A stretch of 64,000 nt of DNA from Pseudovibrio denitrificans JCM 12308. Lineage in GTDB: Bacteria; Pseudomonadota; Alphaproteobacteria; Rhizobiales; Stappiaceae. The stretch's first letter is position 1. Every line of letters begins with the position of its first letter. Below, in pieces: positions 8,584 to 17,162 of this stretch. The notes below the pieces were generated by a model, which worked only from the letters and a program-made list of their open reading frames with translations, ran no database searches and had not been told where the DNA came from. A program made the translations under genes and the position numbers. The stretch spans positions 45,739 to 109,738 of the forward strand of contig NZ_BAZK01000017.1 of the NCBI RefSeq assembly GCF_001310815.1, given 5' to 3'.

Positions 8584-9312
8584 TTAGCCGTTGGCGACGT
8601 ATTGGGCGCCGTTGATGGTCATGACGGAGCCGGTGACGAAGGCTGCGGCGGAGGAGGCGAGGTAGCAGACCATGCCTGCGATCTCTTCTGCCTTGCCGAG
8701 GCGGCCAACCGGGATCTGACCAATAATGCTTTCCAGAACCTTCTCAGGCACAGCTGCCACCATGTCGGTGTCGATGTAACCCGGGCAGATGCAGTTCACT
8801 GTGATGCCCTTGCGTGCGGTTTCCTGCGCTAATGCTTTGGTGAAGCCGATCACGCCTGCTTTTGCTGCGGAATAGTTGGTCTGGCCGATCTGGCCTTTCT
8901 GTCCATTGATGGAAGAAATGTTGATGATGCGGCCTGCGCCACGCTCGCGCATACCATCCAGAACCGGACGGCTCATGGTGAACATGGAGTCTAGATTGGT
9001 TTTCATCACTGCGGACCACTGGTCGTAATCCATTTTGTGGAACCAGCCATCACGGGTGATGCCCGCGTTGTTTACAAGAACCTCGACCGGGCCGAGTTCT
9101 TCTGTCACCTGAGCAATACCTGCTTCGCAGGCTTTAGGGTCCGCTACATCCCATTTGAAAACACTGATGCCGGTTTCTGCGCTGAATTTTTCAGCTGCTT
9201 CCGTGTTGCCTGCATAAGTTGCTGCAACTGTGTAACCTGCATCCTTCAACCCTTTGGAAATTGCTGCGCCGATGCCACGCGTTCCTCCGGTTACAATCGC
9301 TACCCTGCTCAT
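8584..9312 (-). CDS. phaB: Acetoacetyl-CoA reductase
   Basis: A short-chain dehydrogenase that reduces acetoacetyl-CoA to (R)-3-hydroxybutyryl-CoA with NADPH, the second step of polyhydroxybutyrate synthesis. It has 242 residues. The cofactor motif TGGTRGIG is at 8-15 and NNAG at 81-84. The catalytic Ser is in NISSINGQ, with YSAAK supplying Tyr147 and Lys151. The C-terminal motif TGSVMTINGAQY is typical of PhaB. It lies 169 bases downstream of phaA on the same strand, with a hairpin between them. The main alternative, the fatty-acid enzyme FabG, is less likely given the phaA neighbour and the WDVADP and QKGQIGQTNYS blocks. The (R)-3-hydroxybutyryl-CoA can also reach the ethylmalonyl-CoA pathway. 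Confidence 0.92.
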   Translation of the reverse strand: MSRVAIVTGGTRGIGAAISKGLKDAGYTVAATYAGNTEAAEKFSAETGISVFKWDVADPKACEAGIAQVTEELGPVEVLVNNAGITRDGWFHKMDYDQWSAVMKTNLDSMFTMSRPVLDGMRERGAGRIINISSINGQKGQIGQTNYSAAKAGVIGFTKALAQETARKGITVNCICPGYIDTDMVAAVPEKVLESIIGQIPVGRLGKAEEIAGMVCYLASSAAAFVTGSVMTINGAQYVANG

Positions 9313-9369
9313 CGATATACTCCCCGCCTTAGGAATAAAATATTGGAACCCACCTCTACAGGTAATAAT

Positions 9370-9398
9370 AATGACGGAGCAAAGACAACTCCGTCATT
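9370..9398 (-). other. Strong hairpin in the phaA-phaB intergenic region
   Basis: A perfect 10-bp stem, AATGACGGAG/CTCCGTCATT, has a nine-base loop (9380-9388) and lies 58 bases upstream of phaB. No T-run follows, so it is not a standard terminator. It could protect mRNA ends or mark a processing site that sets the phaA to phaB ratio. Confidence 0.55.
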
Positions 9399-9481
9399 AG
9401 TTAGGGAATTGACTTGAACTTTACGCAGGGACCATAAAGCTCAATTATTCCAATTGGGTGACAATACTACCTATGTTGAGG

Positions 9482-10666
9482 TTATTTTCTCTCAACACAC
9501 AGTGCGATACCCATGCCACCACCAATGCAAAGAGTTGCAAGGCCCTTTTTCTTCTCTTCACGCTTCATTTCGTGCAGCAGAGTAACAAGTACACGTGCGC
9601 CGGATGCTCCGATAGGATGACCCAGAGCGATTGCGCCGCCGTTGACGTTGAGCTTGTCTGAGTCGATTCCCAACTCCTGACCAACTGCCAGTGCCTGTGC
9701 AGCGAATGCTTCGTTTGCTTCCACCAGATCCAGATCTTCAATGGACCAGCCAGCTTTTTCGAGTGCTTTCTTGGAAGCTGGGATTGGACCGAGACCCATG
9801 TATGCAGGGTCAACACCAGCGGTTGCCCAGGACTTGATGGTTGCCAGCGGGGTGAGGCCACGCTTTTCAGCTGCTTCTGCGCTCATCAGAACCAGAGCTG
9901 CTGCACCATCGTTGATGCCGGATGCGTTTGCTGCGGTTACGGTGCCTTCCTTTTTGAATGCCGGACGCAGTTTCTGCATGGATTCAATGTTGGCGCCTAC
10001 GCGGATGTATTCATCATCTTCCACCACACGCTCAGCTCTGCGCTCTTTCACGGTGATTGGAGTGATTTCGTCTTTGAACTTGCCAGCCTTCAGCGCAGCT
10101 TCTGCTTTGTTCTGAGATGAAACAGCGAACTCGTCCTGTGCTTCACGGGTGATCTGGTACTTTTCTGCGATGTTTTCTGCAGTGATACCCATGTGATAGC
10201 CCTGGAACGCGTCGATCAGGCCGTCTTTGAGCATGGTGTCGGTCATGGAATAGTCGCCCATTTTCACGCCTGCCCGCAGGCTCTGGCAGTGTGGGGACAG
10301 GGTCATGTTTTCCTGACCGCCTGCAACGATGATGTCTGCATCGCCGGACTGGATCTGCTGCATGCCCATGGCGACTGCGCGCAGGCCTGAGCCACAAACC
10401 TGGTTGATGACGATTGCAGTCGAATCATCTGCCATGCCAGCGTTGAGTGCTGCCTGACGTGCCGGGTTCTGACCAAGACCAGACGTGAGCACATGACCGA
10501 AGATCACTTCGTTGACGTCGTTTGCTTCCACTTTTGCCTGATCAAGAGCTGACTTGATAACTGCGGTGCCAAGATCCTGAGCTGGGGTGTTGGCGAAGGA
10601 ACCGTTGAAGGACCCGATTGGGGTACGTGTTGCGCTTACAATTACAACATCATTAGGCGAGGTCAT
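9482..10666 (-). CDS. phaA: Acetyl-CoA acetyltransferase (beta-ketothiolase)
   Basis: A biosynthetic thiolase that condenses two acetyl-CoA into acetoacetyl-CoA, the first step of PHB synthesis and an entry to the ethylmalonyl-CoA pathway. From ATG 10666, preceded by GGAG at seven to eight bases, it has 394 residues. The nucleophilic Cys91 is in [12 protein letters not shown], the His is in [14 protein letters not shown], and the C-terminal active-site Cys is in [14 protein letters not shown] at 10672 is in frame but poorly placed. It is followed by phaB and faces phaR across 351 bases carrying repeated TGC motifs. It could also act in beta-oxidation, but the context favours PHB. Confidence 0.95.
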   Translation of the reverse strand: MTSPNDVVIVSATRTPIGSFNGSFANTPAQDLGTAVIKSALDQAKVEANDVNEVIFGHVLTSGLGQNPARQAALNAGMADDSTAIVINQVCGSGLRAVAMGMQQIQSGDADIIVAGGQENMTLSPHCQSLRAGVKMGDYSMTDTMLKDGLIDAFQGYHMGITAENIAEKYQITREAQDEFAVSSQNKAEAALKAGKFKDEITPITVKERRAERVVEDDEYIRVGANIESMQKLRPAFKKEGTVTAANASGINDGAAALVLMSAEAAEKRGLTPLATIKSWATAGVDPAYMGLGPIPASKKALEKAGWSIEDLDLVEANEAFAAQALAVGQELGIDSDKLNVNGGAIALGHPIGASGARVLVTLLHEMKREEKKKGLATLCIGGGMGIALCVERK

Positions 10667-11017
10667 GAGCAATTCTCCAATATTTGTGCAATGCGGGACT
10701 TCTTGTTCTCACGCAAATCACCAGGGCGGGCAGCCATGCTGGTGCATTGCAGCATAAGACGTCCTTCGAACTCGTAGAATACCTAATGGGCAGACTATTC
10801 AATTTGTAGGGGGTAAAGCCAGATGAATTCGATAAATCCAATTAAGACCATAGTTCACCTATGAAACTGCTGGCGTGAAAGGTGGGATATGGCTTACTCT
10901 GCGGCTTACTAGTTAATCCCGTATGTAAAAAATATGGGATAAGGGGGGAGCTGGTTGGAGCAATTTGGGATAGTGTTCCTGATCAGCCGTAATAGCGCAT
11001 TGAGGTACTCAAATCTG
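10667..11017. promoter_or_regulatory. phaA/phaR divergent control region with TGCAATGC motifs
   Basis: This 351-base region separates the divergent phaA and phaR genes and holds no gene. GTGCAATGC occurs at 10686-10694, and its inverted relative TGCATTGCA lies at 10743-10751 next to further TGC/GCA steps (GCAGCCATGC, TTGCAGC). PhaR proteins are known to bind TGC-rich elements near pha promoters. That these are PhaR sites is inferred. Confidence 0.45.
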
Positions 11018-11635
11018 ATGGCTAAGACAAGCGAAGCCACTATCATCAAGAAGTACGCCAACAGGCGGCTCTATAATACTGGAACCAGCACTTACGTGAC
11101 TCTTGAGGATCTGGCGGTGATGGTGAAGGATGAAGAGGACTTCGTCGTCATCGACGCCAAGTCGGGGGATGATATCACTCGTTCCGTGCTGACGCAGATT
11201 ATCTTTGAGCAGGAAAGCAAGGGCCAGAACCTGCTGCCAATCACTTTCTTACGGCAGCTGATCCGCTTTTATGGCGACAGCATGCAGAACCTTGTGCCGA
11301 GCTATCTGGAATTTTCCATGTCTTCGCTCACCCGTGAGCAGGAGAAGCTGCGTTCGCAGATGAGCCAGAACTTTGGTACCTCTGCGTTTGAAGTGCTGGA
11401 AGATCAGGTGAAGCGTAATGCGGATATGTTTGATCGTGCGATGAAGATGTTTCTGCCGTTTGACGGGACGGCGGGTGCAGAAGGTGCAGCACAGCAGAAG
11501 GCTCCTGAACCAGAGCCAGCGCCGAAACCGGCTGAACCTCAGCCAAGCAGCGGCGATATCTCTGATCTGAAAGAGCAGCTGGCGGAAATGCAGAAGCAGA
11601 TTGCAGCGCTTGCAGAGGCCAAAAAAGACGCCTGA
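11018..11635 (+). CDS. phaR: Polyhydroxyalkanoate synthesis repressor PhaR
   Basis: A DNA-binding repressor that also senses PHB granules and controls phasin and pha genes; in rhizobia the same protein is called AniA. It has 205 residues from ATG 11018, since relatives start just before TIIKKYANRRLYNTGTSTYV. That segment begins the PHB/PHA accumulation regulator DNA-binding domain (residues about 8-70). A second domain continues to FLPF. The tail is rich in Pro, Ala and Glu and ends in a predicted coiled coil (DLKEQLAEMQKQIAALAE). GAGG lies twelve bases upstream of the start. It is transcribed away from phaA and followed by a terminator. Confidence 0.93.
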   Translation: MAKTSEATIIKKYANRRLYNTGTSTYVTLEDLAVMVKDEEDFVVIDAKSGDDITRSVLTQIIFEQESKGQNLLPITFLRQLIRFYGDSMQNLVPSYLEFSMSSLTREQEKLRSQMSQNFGTSAFEVLEDQVKRNADMFDRAMKMFLPFDGTAGAEGAAQQKAPEPEPAPKPAEPQPSSGDISDLKEQLAEMQKQIAALAEAKKDA

Positions 11636-11662
11636 TCTGCTGACATCATTGCGAGATTACAG

Positions 11663-11690
11663 AAGCCGGAGGGTACCCTTCGGCTTTTTT
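11663..11690 (+). terminator. Intrinsic terminator after phaR
   Basis: Hairpin AAGCCGGAGGG/CCCTTCGGCTT is followed by TTTTTT, 28 bases after the phaR stop. It overlaps the end of the convergent methyltransferase gene. Confidence 0.85.
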
Positions 11691-12416
11691 AGTAGATCCA
11701 TGGGAACAGGCGGCAGCGGACATTTTCTGAGTAGGTGGTGTAGCCGTCGACGTTTTCGGCGAGGGCTTTCTCTTCATGTCTCATCAGGGGCAGGAAGCCA
11801 AGGATGACCAGTGGGATGGCCAGTAGGGCGAAGAGCTTTGAGCCAGTATCATGGAGAGCCCTGCGATGCAGAACATGATGCCGAGATACATGGGGTGGCG
11901 GACCAGCGCGTAAGGGCCGCAACTGTCAAAGCATTGCTGTTTGTTGATCTCGATATGTGGTGTGGGCTGTGCGAATGGGCTTTTGCTGAAGGTCCAGACG
12001 ATGAGGGCGACACCGCAGAGGAAGAGGAACAGGCCTCTCAGGATTGGCTTCACGTCTCCTGTTTGCGGCAGGATCTGCCAGACGTGGGCATCCAAAGCTG
12101 CCAGGAAGAAGTAGATGAAGACGGCGCCGAAGAGAATGCCGGTGGCGCGTTTGTCTGCTCTGAGCTTTTTGGTGGGCAGTGTGGTGCGTTCTTTGAACAG
12201 CCACGGATTGATGCGGGCGAGCCAAAGGCCGACGCCGACCTGAGCGAAATAGACCAGCGCCACAATCATCCAGCCACGCGGCCAAGCCAGGGTTGAGCCT
12301 GCGAAGGCGATGGATGGGATGATCGCCAGTGCTACGAATATGGCCAGAACCGCTGAGCTTATGATCAAACGCAGGTACAGATTTCTCTCCAACTTGGTTT
12401 GCGCGTGTCGCAACAT
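11689..12416 (-). CDS. Isoprenylcysteine carboxyl methyltransferase-like membrane protein, frame broken near 11843
   Basis: A polytopic membrane protein of about 242 residues after repair. Several hydrophobic helices are followed by the SAM-binding signature of the ICMT/PEMT-like family, SCGPYALVRHPMYLGIMF, and, after the break, EEKALAENVDGYTTYSENVRCRLFPWIY, the usual C-terminal E..L...F..Y pattern. Restoring one G in CTGGCTC (expected CTGGGCTC) joins MIL to GSKLFALLAIPLVILGFLPL. The ATG at 12416 is chosen; a TTG lies six bases earlier in frame. The bacterial substrate is unknown, and isoprenylcysteine is not implied. Its stop lies in the phaR terminator. Confidence 0.75.
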
Positions 12417-12512
12417 CTGCAAGCTTAAGGAGAGAAATCGTCTTTGAGGCGAACTGATTGTTCGGCTGCTGAATACCCGGTTAGTGGGATATTTCGAATT
12501 TGCAGAACAAGA

Positions 12513-13127
12513 CTAGTTGATCAGGCCCAGAGTGCGAATGTAGCTGGCGAAAGCTGGTTCTGTGGTGAACTGATACGCCGTGAGGCCGGCTTCGCGGGCG
12601 CCTTCCACGTTGTCGAGGCGGTCATCCACGAAGAGGCTTTCTTCCGGTTGGAAGCCATACTTTTCGCAGACTGTGAGGTAGATATTCGGGTCAGGCTTGC
12701 GGGTGCCGAATTCTGCGGAGGCATGGCCGCGGTTGCCGAAGATTGGCTCTAGTGCCGGGGCGACTTCGTAGAGAGCATCCTTGAGCATCATGCCGTTGTT
12801 GGTCAGCAGGGCGACTTCATGGTTCTGCTTGATGGCCTCAACGTGAGAGAGCATATCCGGCCATTCGGTCATCATATCGCGGCGGATTTTGACCCACGTT
12901 TCACGTGAAATAGGATGGCCCAGAAGCTTTTGATACTGCGAGAGATATTCCTCTGGAGTGTCAGGTGTGCCTGCCTCGGCTGCATTCTCTTCTGGCCCTT
13001 TGAAGACGATGGCATCAATTTCTTCCGCAGGTTTGCCGGTCATCTTGGAAAGGATGTTGAGACGGTAGGGATGGTCGTAATCGTAAAGGACATTGTCCAT
13101 ATCAAAAATAACAAAGCGAATGGGCAT
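12513..13127 (-). CDS. HAD-family hydrolase
   Basis: A cytoplasmic haloacid dehalogenase-like hydrolase of 204 residues, probably a phosphatase. The nucleophile motif is IFDMDNVLYDYDHPYR near the N-terminus (first Asp nucleophile; the usual DxDGT is DMDNV). Motif II is LLTNNG and the acidic motif is LFVDDRLDNVEGAREAG near the C-terminus. The small helical cap matches HAD subfamily IA. The ATG at 13127 begins MPIRFVIFDMD. It lies about 84 bases past the end of the GlcG-like gene on the same strand, and the two may be cotranscribed. The frame runs open across both genes only because of a frame break in the upstream one; this is not a real fusion. The substrate is unknown. Confidence 0.8.
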   Translation of the reverse strand: MPIRFVIFDMDNVLYDYDHPYRLNILSKMTGKPAEEIDAIVFKGPEENAAEAGTPDTPEEYLSQYQKLLGHPISRETWVKIRRDMMTEWPDMLSHVEAIKQNHEVALLTNNGMMLKDALYEVAPALEPIFGNRGHASAEFGTRKPDPNIYLTVCEKYGFQPEESLFVDDRLDNVEGAREAGLTAYQFTTEPAFASYIRTLGLIN

Positions 13128-13210
13128 GGGAACCAACCTGAAAAGAAGTGAACCTAAGAGCGTGAGCAGTTGCCGGGGCAATATAATCCAGCAACTGCGG
13201 TAATGTTGTG

Positions 13211-13640
13211 TCAGCCTGCGTCGGCGGTGAAGCTGCTGCTTCGATGCCTGCAATGCTGATGCTTCGTCATTCTCGGAAGTATCACCGGTGATGCCGACTG
13301 CGCCGAGGATGTCGCCTTCAGCATTGCGCACCAGCACACCGCCTGGAACTGGCACAATGCCGCCGCCTGCTACACCGTTGAGAGCCTGCACGAAGTGAGG
13401 GCGGCTCTGGGCGTTTTCGTTGAGCCAACGGGACCCTGCACCAACAGCAACTGCGCCGTAGGCTTTGCCCATTGCGATTTGTGGACGCAAAATGGATGAA
13501 CCATCCTGACGTTCGAGAGCAACCAGATGGCCGCCAGCATCCAGTACAGCCACGGTAAGGGGTTTGAGGCCAAGCTCACTTCCTTTTGTCTGCGCTGCGG
13601 AGATGATTGTGCGGGCATGCTCAAGATTGAATTGCGTCAT
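13211..13640 (-). CDS. GlcG/HbpS family protein, broken by two one-base deletions near its end
   Basis: A small protein of the GlcG/HbpS (DUF336) family, about 143 residues. Relatives bind heme or corrin-like cofactors or sit in glycolate and diol operons, but many have no known role. Visible blocks are TVAVLDAGGHLVALERQDGSS, GKAYGAVAVG and GIVPVPGGVLVRNAEGDILGAVGITGD. After DEASA the frame is lost. Adding one A (GCATT to GCAATT) and one G (GCAGCTTC to GCAGGCTTC) restores AIAGIEAAGFTADAG and a TGA at 13211-13213, the standard family ending. Two losses within about 25 bases argue for sequence error. The start ATG is at 13640. Confidence 0.75.
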
Positions 13641-13756
13641 AAGTATTTCCTGATAGTTTTTGCTGAATCACCCTGTTTTAGCAGAGGATGATGATGCGGG
13701 GTATTCTTCGTTGGAGGAGCGGAAATACTCTGCCAAAATACAAAGAGGGATTTTTC

Positions 13757-15354
13757 GTGTTTAGAGATTTTCATGCTCCAGGTCGCTCTGCTGTTTATGC
13801 TCCGCATGCAATGGCAGCGACATCCCATCCATTGGCTACTAATGCAGCGCTCGAAATTTTAAGGGAGGGCGGTACCGCTGCTGATGCTGCAGTTGCTGCG
13901 ATGGCAGTGTATGCTGTGGCTGAGCCGCATATGACGGGTATTGGCGGAGATTGCTTTGCCATTGTCGCGCAGCCGGATGGAACGCTGTCGGGCATGAACT
14001 CTTCTGGCCGTGCTCCTAAAAACGTAAGCGCTGACAAACTGATAGCAGATGGTCTGTTGGATATTGAACCACATTCTGTCCATGCCATCACCGTTCCTGG
14101 CGCTCTGCGTGGCTGGGAGAAGATGCTCAAGGATCACGGGAAGTTCTCCTTCGAGCAGGTGCTTCAGCGCGCCATTGGTTATGCACGTGATGGATATGCC
14201 GTCAGCCCGCGTGCGGCCTTTGACTGGAAAGAGGCGGTTGATTTTCTTAAGCGCGATGAGGGCGCGACGGAGCTGTTCCTGAAGGATGGACATGCCCCTG
14301 TTGCTGGTGAGGTGATGCGGAACCCGCAACTGGCAGAAACGCTGGAAGCAATCGCCAAAGGTGGTGCAGATGCGTTCTATCACGGTCCGATTGCTGAAGA
14401 GATTGCAGCAGTTGTGCAGTCCAAAGGCGGATATTTGACCGCTGAAGACCTTGCTGCACATGAAGCTGTTGATCTGACACCGGTGACCACGGATTACCGC
14501 GGTGTGACGGTTGCTGAGTTGCCGCCGAACGGGCAGGGCATCATCGCGCTTGTTATGCTGGAGCTGATGAAGCGATTTGACTGGACTGATCTGGATCCAA
14601 TGGGGCCAGAGCGCTTCCATCTTCAGATGGAGATTGCCAAGCTTGCCTACTCAGGCCGGGATCGTTTTCTGGCTGATCCAGAGTTCATGGAGCATGATCC
14701 GCAGGCCTTCCTTGATCCTGATTACATTGATGGTTTGGCAAAACTAATCCGCACGGATGCTATCTTGCCGCGTCAGCCAGAAGACGTGCTCTCGCCAAAG
14801 TCCGATACGGTTTATCTGAGTGTGGTTGATGAGAATGGTCTGGCCGTTTCCTTCATCAACTCCATCTATCACGGGTTTGGTTCTGGCATTGCTGCGCCAA
14901 AGTCTGGTGTTCTGCTTCAGAACCGCGGGGCATGCTTCACGTTGGAAGCGGATCATCCCAACCAGATTGCTGGTGGCAAGCGGCCAATGCACACCATCAT
15001 TCCGGCCATGGCGCTGAAAGATGGACTGCCTTACATGAGCTTTGGCGTGATGGGGGGCGGCTATCAGCCATGCGGCCATGCCCACGTGCTTTCCAACCAT
15101 CTGGACTACGGCATGAACATGCAGGAAGCGATTGATTGTCCGCGTATGTTTATCGACGAGAAGTCCCTGTCATTGCAGGCGGAAACCAGTGTTCCGGCGG
15201 AAACTGTCGAAGCCTGAAAGCGCTGGGTCATGAGGTAGCTATCGTAGCCTCTCCAATCGGCGGCGGTCAGGCCATCATGTTCGACCGTGCCAATGGCGGC
15301 GGTCTGATTGGTGGCTCCGATCCCCGCAAAGACGGCTGCGCGCTGGGCTATTAA
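13757..15354 (+). CDS. ggt: Gamma-glutamyltransferase family protein, frame broken near 15211
   Basis: An Ntn-hydrolase that cleaves or transfers gamma-glutamyl groups, for example from glutathione. From GTG 13757, well placed after GAGGGA, it has about 532 residues when repaired. N-terminal blocks are HPLATNAALEILREGGTAADAAVAA and EPHMTGIGGDCFAI. The autocatalytic Thr starts the small subunit in SDTVYLSVVDENG, and MHTIIPAMALKDG and GVMGGGYQPCGH follow. The first frame stops after PAETVEA. Adding one G (GAAGCC to GAAGGCC) joins it to LKALGHEVAIV...RKDGCALGY, the usual C-terminus. No classical long signal peptide is visible, so it may act in the cytoplasm, as YwrD-like members do. Confidence 0.82.
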
Positions 15355-15454
15355 GCGCTGGTGTTTGATTGGGGTAGGGGGTAATGGCGCACCATGGTGT
15401 CATTACCTCTCTGTTGTGCTGAGGCGTTCAATTAATCTTTGATACTGGGGTTAT

Positions 15455-15484
15455 GGGTCCCGGGTCTTCGCCCGGGATGACACC
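15455..15484. repeat. REP-like palindromic element
   Basis: The sequence GGGTCCCGGGTCTTCGCCCGGGATGAC contains a 7-bp stem TCCCGGG/CCCGGGA with loop TCTTCG. From memory, short elements of this form are repeated in intergenic regions of many alphaproteobacterial genomes. Only one copy is present in this window. Confidence 0.5.
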
Positions 15485-15508
15485 GAGGGCGATGGCTTCT
15501 TGTCTCAA

Positions 15509-16012
15509 ATAACTTATCCCCCTGGCCTGAAACCATGCCCATACTAATCGCATGCCTACGTAATGGGCTGCTGGCGGAGCGACCGTCAGTGTGTCGTAGG
15601 CTGGGCGGGGCTATCGGGAGAGGTAACGCAGCTTTCGGTGGTCCGGTGAACCGAACTTCAAACGTGGCCGCATGGTTTGAGGGGAAGGGCCCAGGAATAT
15701 AGGGTATCACGCGGTGACGGATACACGAGCACCGGCAAGGAGACTTGCTTTTGCGAATGTATCAGTCAAAGACGGAGGAACTGTCCGGCTAGGGAAACTT
15801 GACTGGATAAGCCACTGTCTTTCCGGGAAACCGGCTATCGTGCCTTATAGGCAAAAGAGGCGACGTTGTTCATCCCAAGAAAGCCTGGGCAAGGCGAGTA
15901 GCCAATGCCGAAGAAACATATCTAACAAGTAGCGCAGGTATTGCCTGCCGCCTTGCTCATCCCGATCATCGGGAACTCCAGCTCCACCACTGCATGGGAT
16001 GCCATGCGGTGC
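15509..16012 (+). ncRNA. Candidate structured RNA element, copy A
   Basis: A roughly 0.5-kb non-coding stretch after ggt that is homologous to the reverse complement of 35907-36348. Both copies share the 5' end AACTTATyCCCCCTGGC, a central block ending GGTCCGGTGAA, and a 39-nt identical block (15900-15938 here). Helices present in both include 15554-15560 with 15595-15601, 15887-15896 with 15949-15958, and hairpins at 15934-15948, 15961-15973 and 15992-16007. GNRA loops occur on this strand (CCGG-GAAA-CCGG; GCAAG-GAGA-CTTGC), which sets the orientation. No open frame is shared by the copies. The family is unknown to me. A decayed mobile ribozyme or an RNA-bearing insertion element is possible. 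Confidence 0.6.
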
Positions 16013-16039
16013 TATTGGTGTTTGTGAAGAGGTGTCAGC

Positions 16040-16450
16040 TTACGCGTTGTATTCGATGATGCGGCCTTCGCCGATGAGGCGGGGGGCTTTTTCGGTGGTG
16101 GTGTAGCTGATGGCGCCTTCCTGGGGTTCTACGCGGCGGCGTTCGCGCAGGTGGGCGGCGTTTTCCTTGATACCGATGAGGTGGGCGAGGAAAGCGGAAT
16201 TGCAGCGGAAGACGTTGATGCGCTTCGGCAGATCGTAAAACTGTGCGTCGTTATCGTGGGGCGTGTGTGTGCTAGTAACATCTTCGGCGGTTTGCAGCTC
16301 TTTACCTGCTTTGCCGTAGGTGTTTCGTCTTGAGACGTTTTCTGCCCGCTGCTCGGTGATTTTGGCGTGACGGCGGGAACCGATGTCGTGATAGCGACGA
16401 TCAGCGTCTGTTCCAGTGTTAATCGCTTTTCCAGTGCGGGTGACACGCAT
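16040..16450 (-). CDS. Hypothetical protein
   Basis: A 136-residue hydrophilic protein rich in Arg, Thr and Glu, with no signal peptide, membrane helix or domain I recognise. It is probably real: the ATG at 16450 is preceded by GGGGGAG at eight bases, and the frame is open to TAA. Its N-terminus (MRVTRTGKAINTGTDADRRYHDIGSRRHAKITEQ) is basic. It lies alone between the structured RNA element and the yigZ-dcd pair. It could be lineage-specific. No function is proposed. Confidence 0.5.
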   Translation of the reverse strand: MRVTRTGKAINTGTDADRRYHDIGSRRHAKITEQRAENVSRRNTYGKAGKELQTAEDVTSTHTPHDNDAQFYDLPKRINVFRCNSAFLAHLIGIKENAAHLRERRRVEPQEGAISYTTTEKAPRLIGEGRIIEYNA

Positions 16451-16608
16451 GACTTTACTCCCCCGACTGTCTCAAAATGAGACGAATGCCGTTTCCTGAC
16501 ATTCACATCGCAAGGCGCGTGCCAACGCTTAAGTTTTTATTAGGATTTTAATTATCTGACTGCAGGAGAAGAGGTTAAGAGAGCTGAAAGCTTTATAACA
16601 GCAGTGGG

Positions 16609-17157
16609 TTAGAGCTGATCGACCTGGTCTTCAGGTCCGCTCACCAGAAGGGTTACACCATCTTCTGTGAAGGTGCGTTCGAGAATTTCCAGCTGTAGCA
16701 GAATGACCTGGCGTTCCAGTTCGGCACTGCTGGCGAAGCTTGCGGAGACTGAGCGGGTTTTGGTGCGCAGCCATGGCACAAGCTCAGCTTCCTGAATAGC
16801 GAGGTTTGAGGCACCGGAGTAGGCCCGTGCCAGACCACCAGTCCCCAGCTTGGTGCCGCCGAAGTAGCGCACGATGATGACGCCCACATCCACCAGATCT
16901 GCGCCGATGAGGGTTTTCAGCGTCGGCATGCCGGAGGTGCCGGCAGGTTCGCCATCATCTTTACCGCCTTCATCGATGCGCCCTTCCGGAAGCATGCGGC
17001 GGAAAGCGGTGACGTGGTGATTGGCTTTTTTGTGCTCATCCCGTAGCTGCGCGAGGCGCTCAGCAAAGTCAGCATGCGGGAGCAGAAAGGCGAGGAAGCG
17101 AGACTTCTTCTCCTCCAGCTCTGCATAAAACTCGCGCTCTACGGTGAAGAGAGGCAT
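16609..17157 (-). CDS. yigZ: YigZ/IMPACT family protein (UPF0029)
   Basis: A cytoplasmic protein of the YigZ/IMPACT family, 182 residues. The N-terminal domain carries the family blocks EKKSRFLAFL, KKANHHVTAFR, DDGEPAGTSGMPTLK and VGVIIVRYFGGTKLGTGGLARAY. A smaller C-terminal ferredoxin-like domain follows (about residues 135-180). Eukaryotic IMPACT regulates translation through GCN1; the bacterial role is unsettled, though a link to translation or proteolysis has been proposed. Dcd ends just upstream on the same strand (5-base gap), so the two are probably cotranscribed. Confidence 0.88.
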   Translation of the reverse strand: MPLFTVEREFYAELEEKKSRFLAFLLPHADFAERLAQLRDEHKKANHHVTAFRRMLPEGRIDEGGKDDGEPAGTSGMPTLKTLIGADLVDVGVIIVRYFGGTKLGTGGLARAYSGASNLAIQEAELVPWLRTKTRSVSASFASSAELERQVILLQLEILERTFTEDGVTLLVSGPEDQVDQL

Positions 17158-17162
17158 GGATC

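Noticed and set aside
12513..13640. A GlcG-HAD fusion protein
   Set aside because: The join reads QLHRRRRLTQHYRSCWIILPRQLL, a non-family linker. Restoring two missing bases gives the standard GlcG ending and a stop, and the HAD gene has its own ATG at 13127.
15775..15840. RNase P-like stretch GGAGGAACTGTCCGG in copy A
   Set aside because: It superficially recalls the conserved RNase P GGAGGAAAGTCCGG block, but the other conserved RNase P regions are missing and copy B lacks the stretch.
15714..15932. Small open frame inside structured RNA copy A
   Set aside because: The frame is not kept in copy B, has no ribosome-binding site, and lies in sequence better explained by paired stems.
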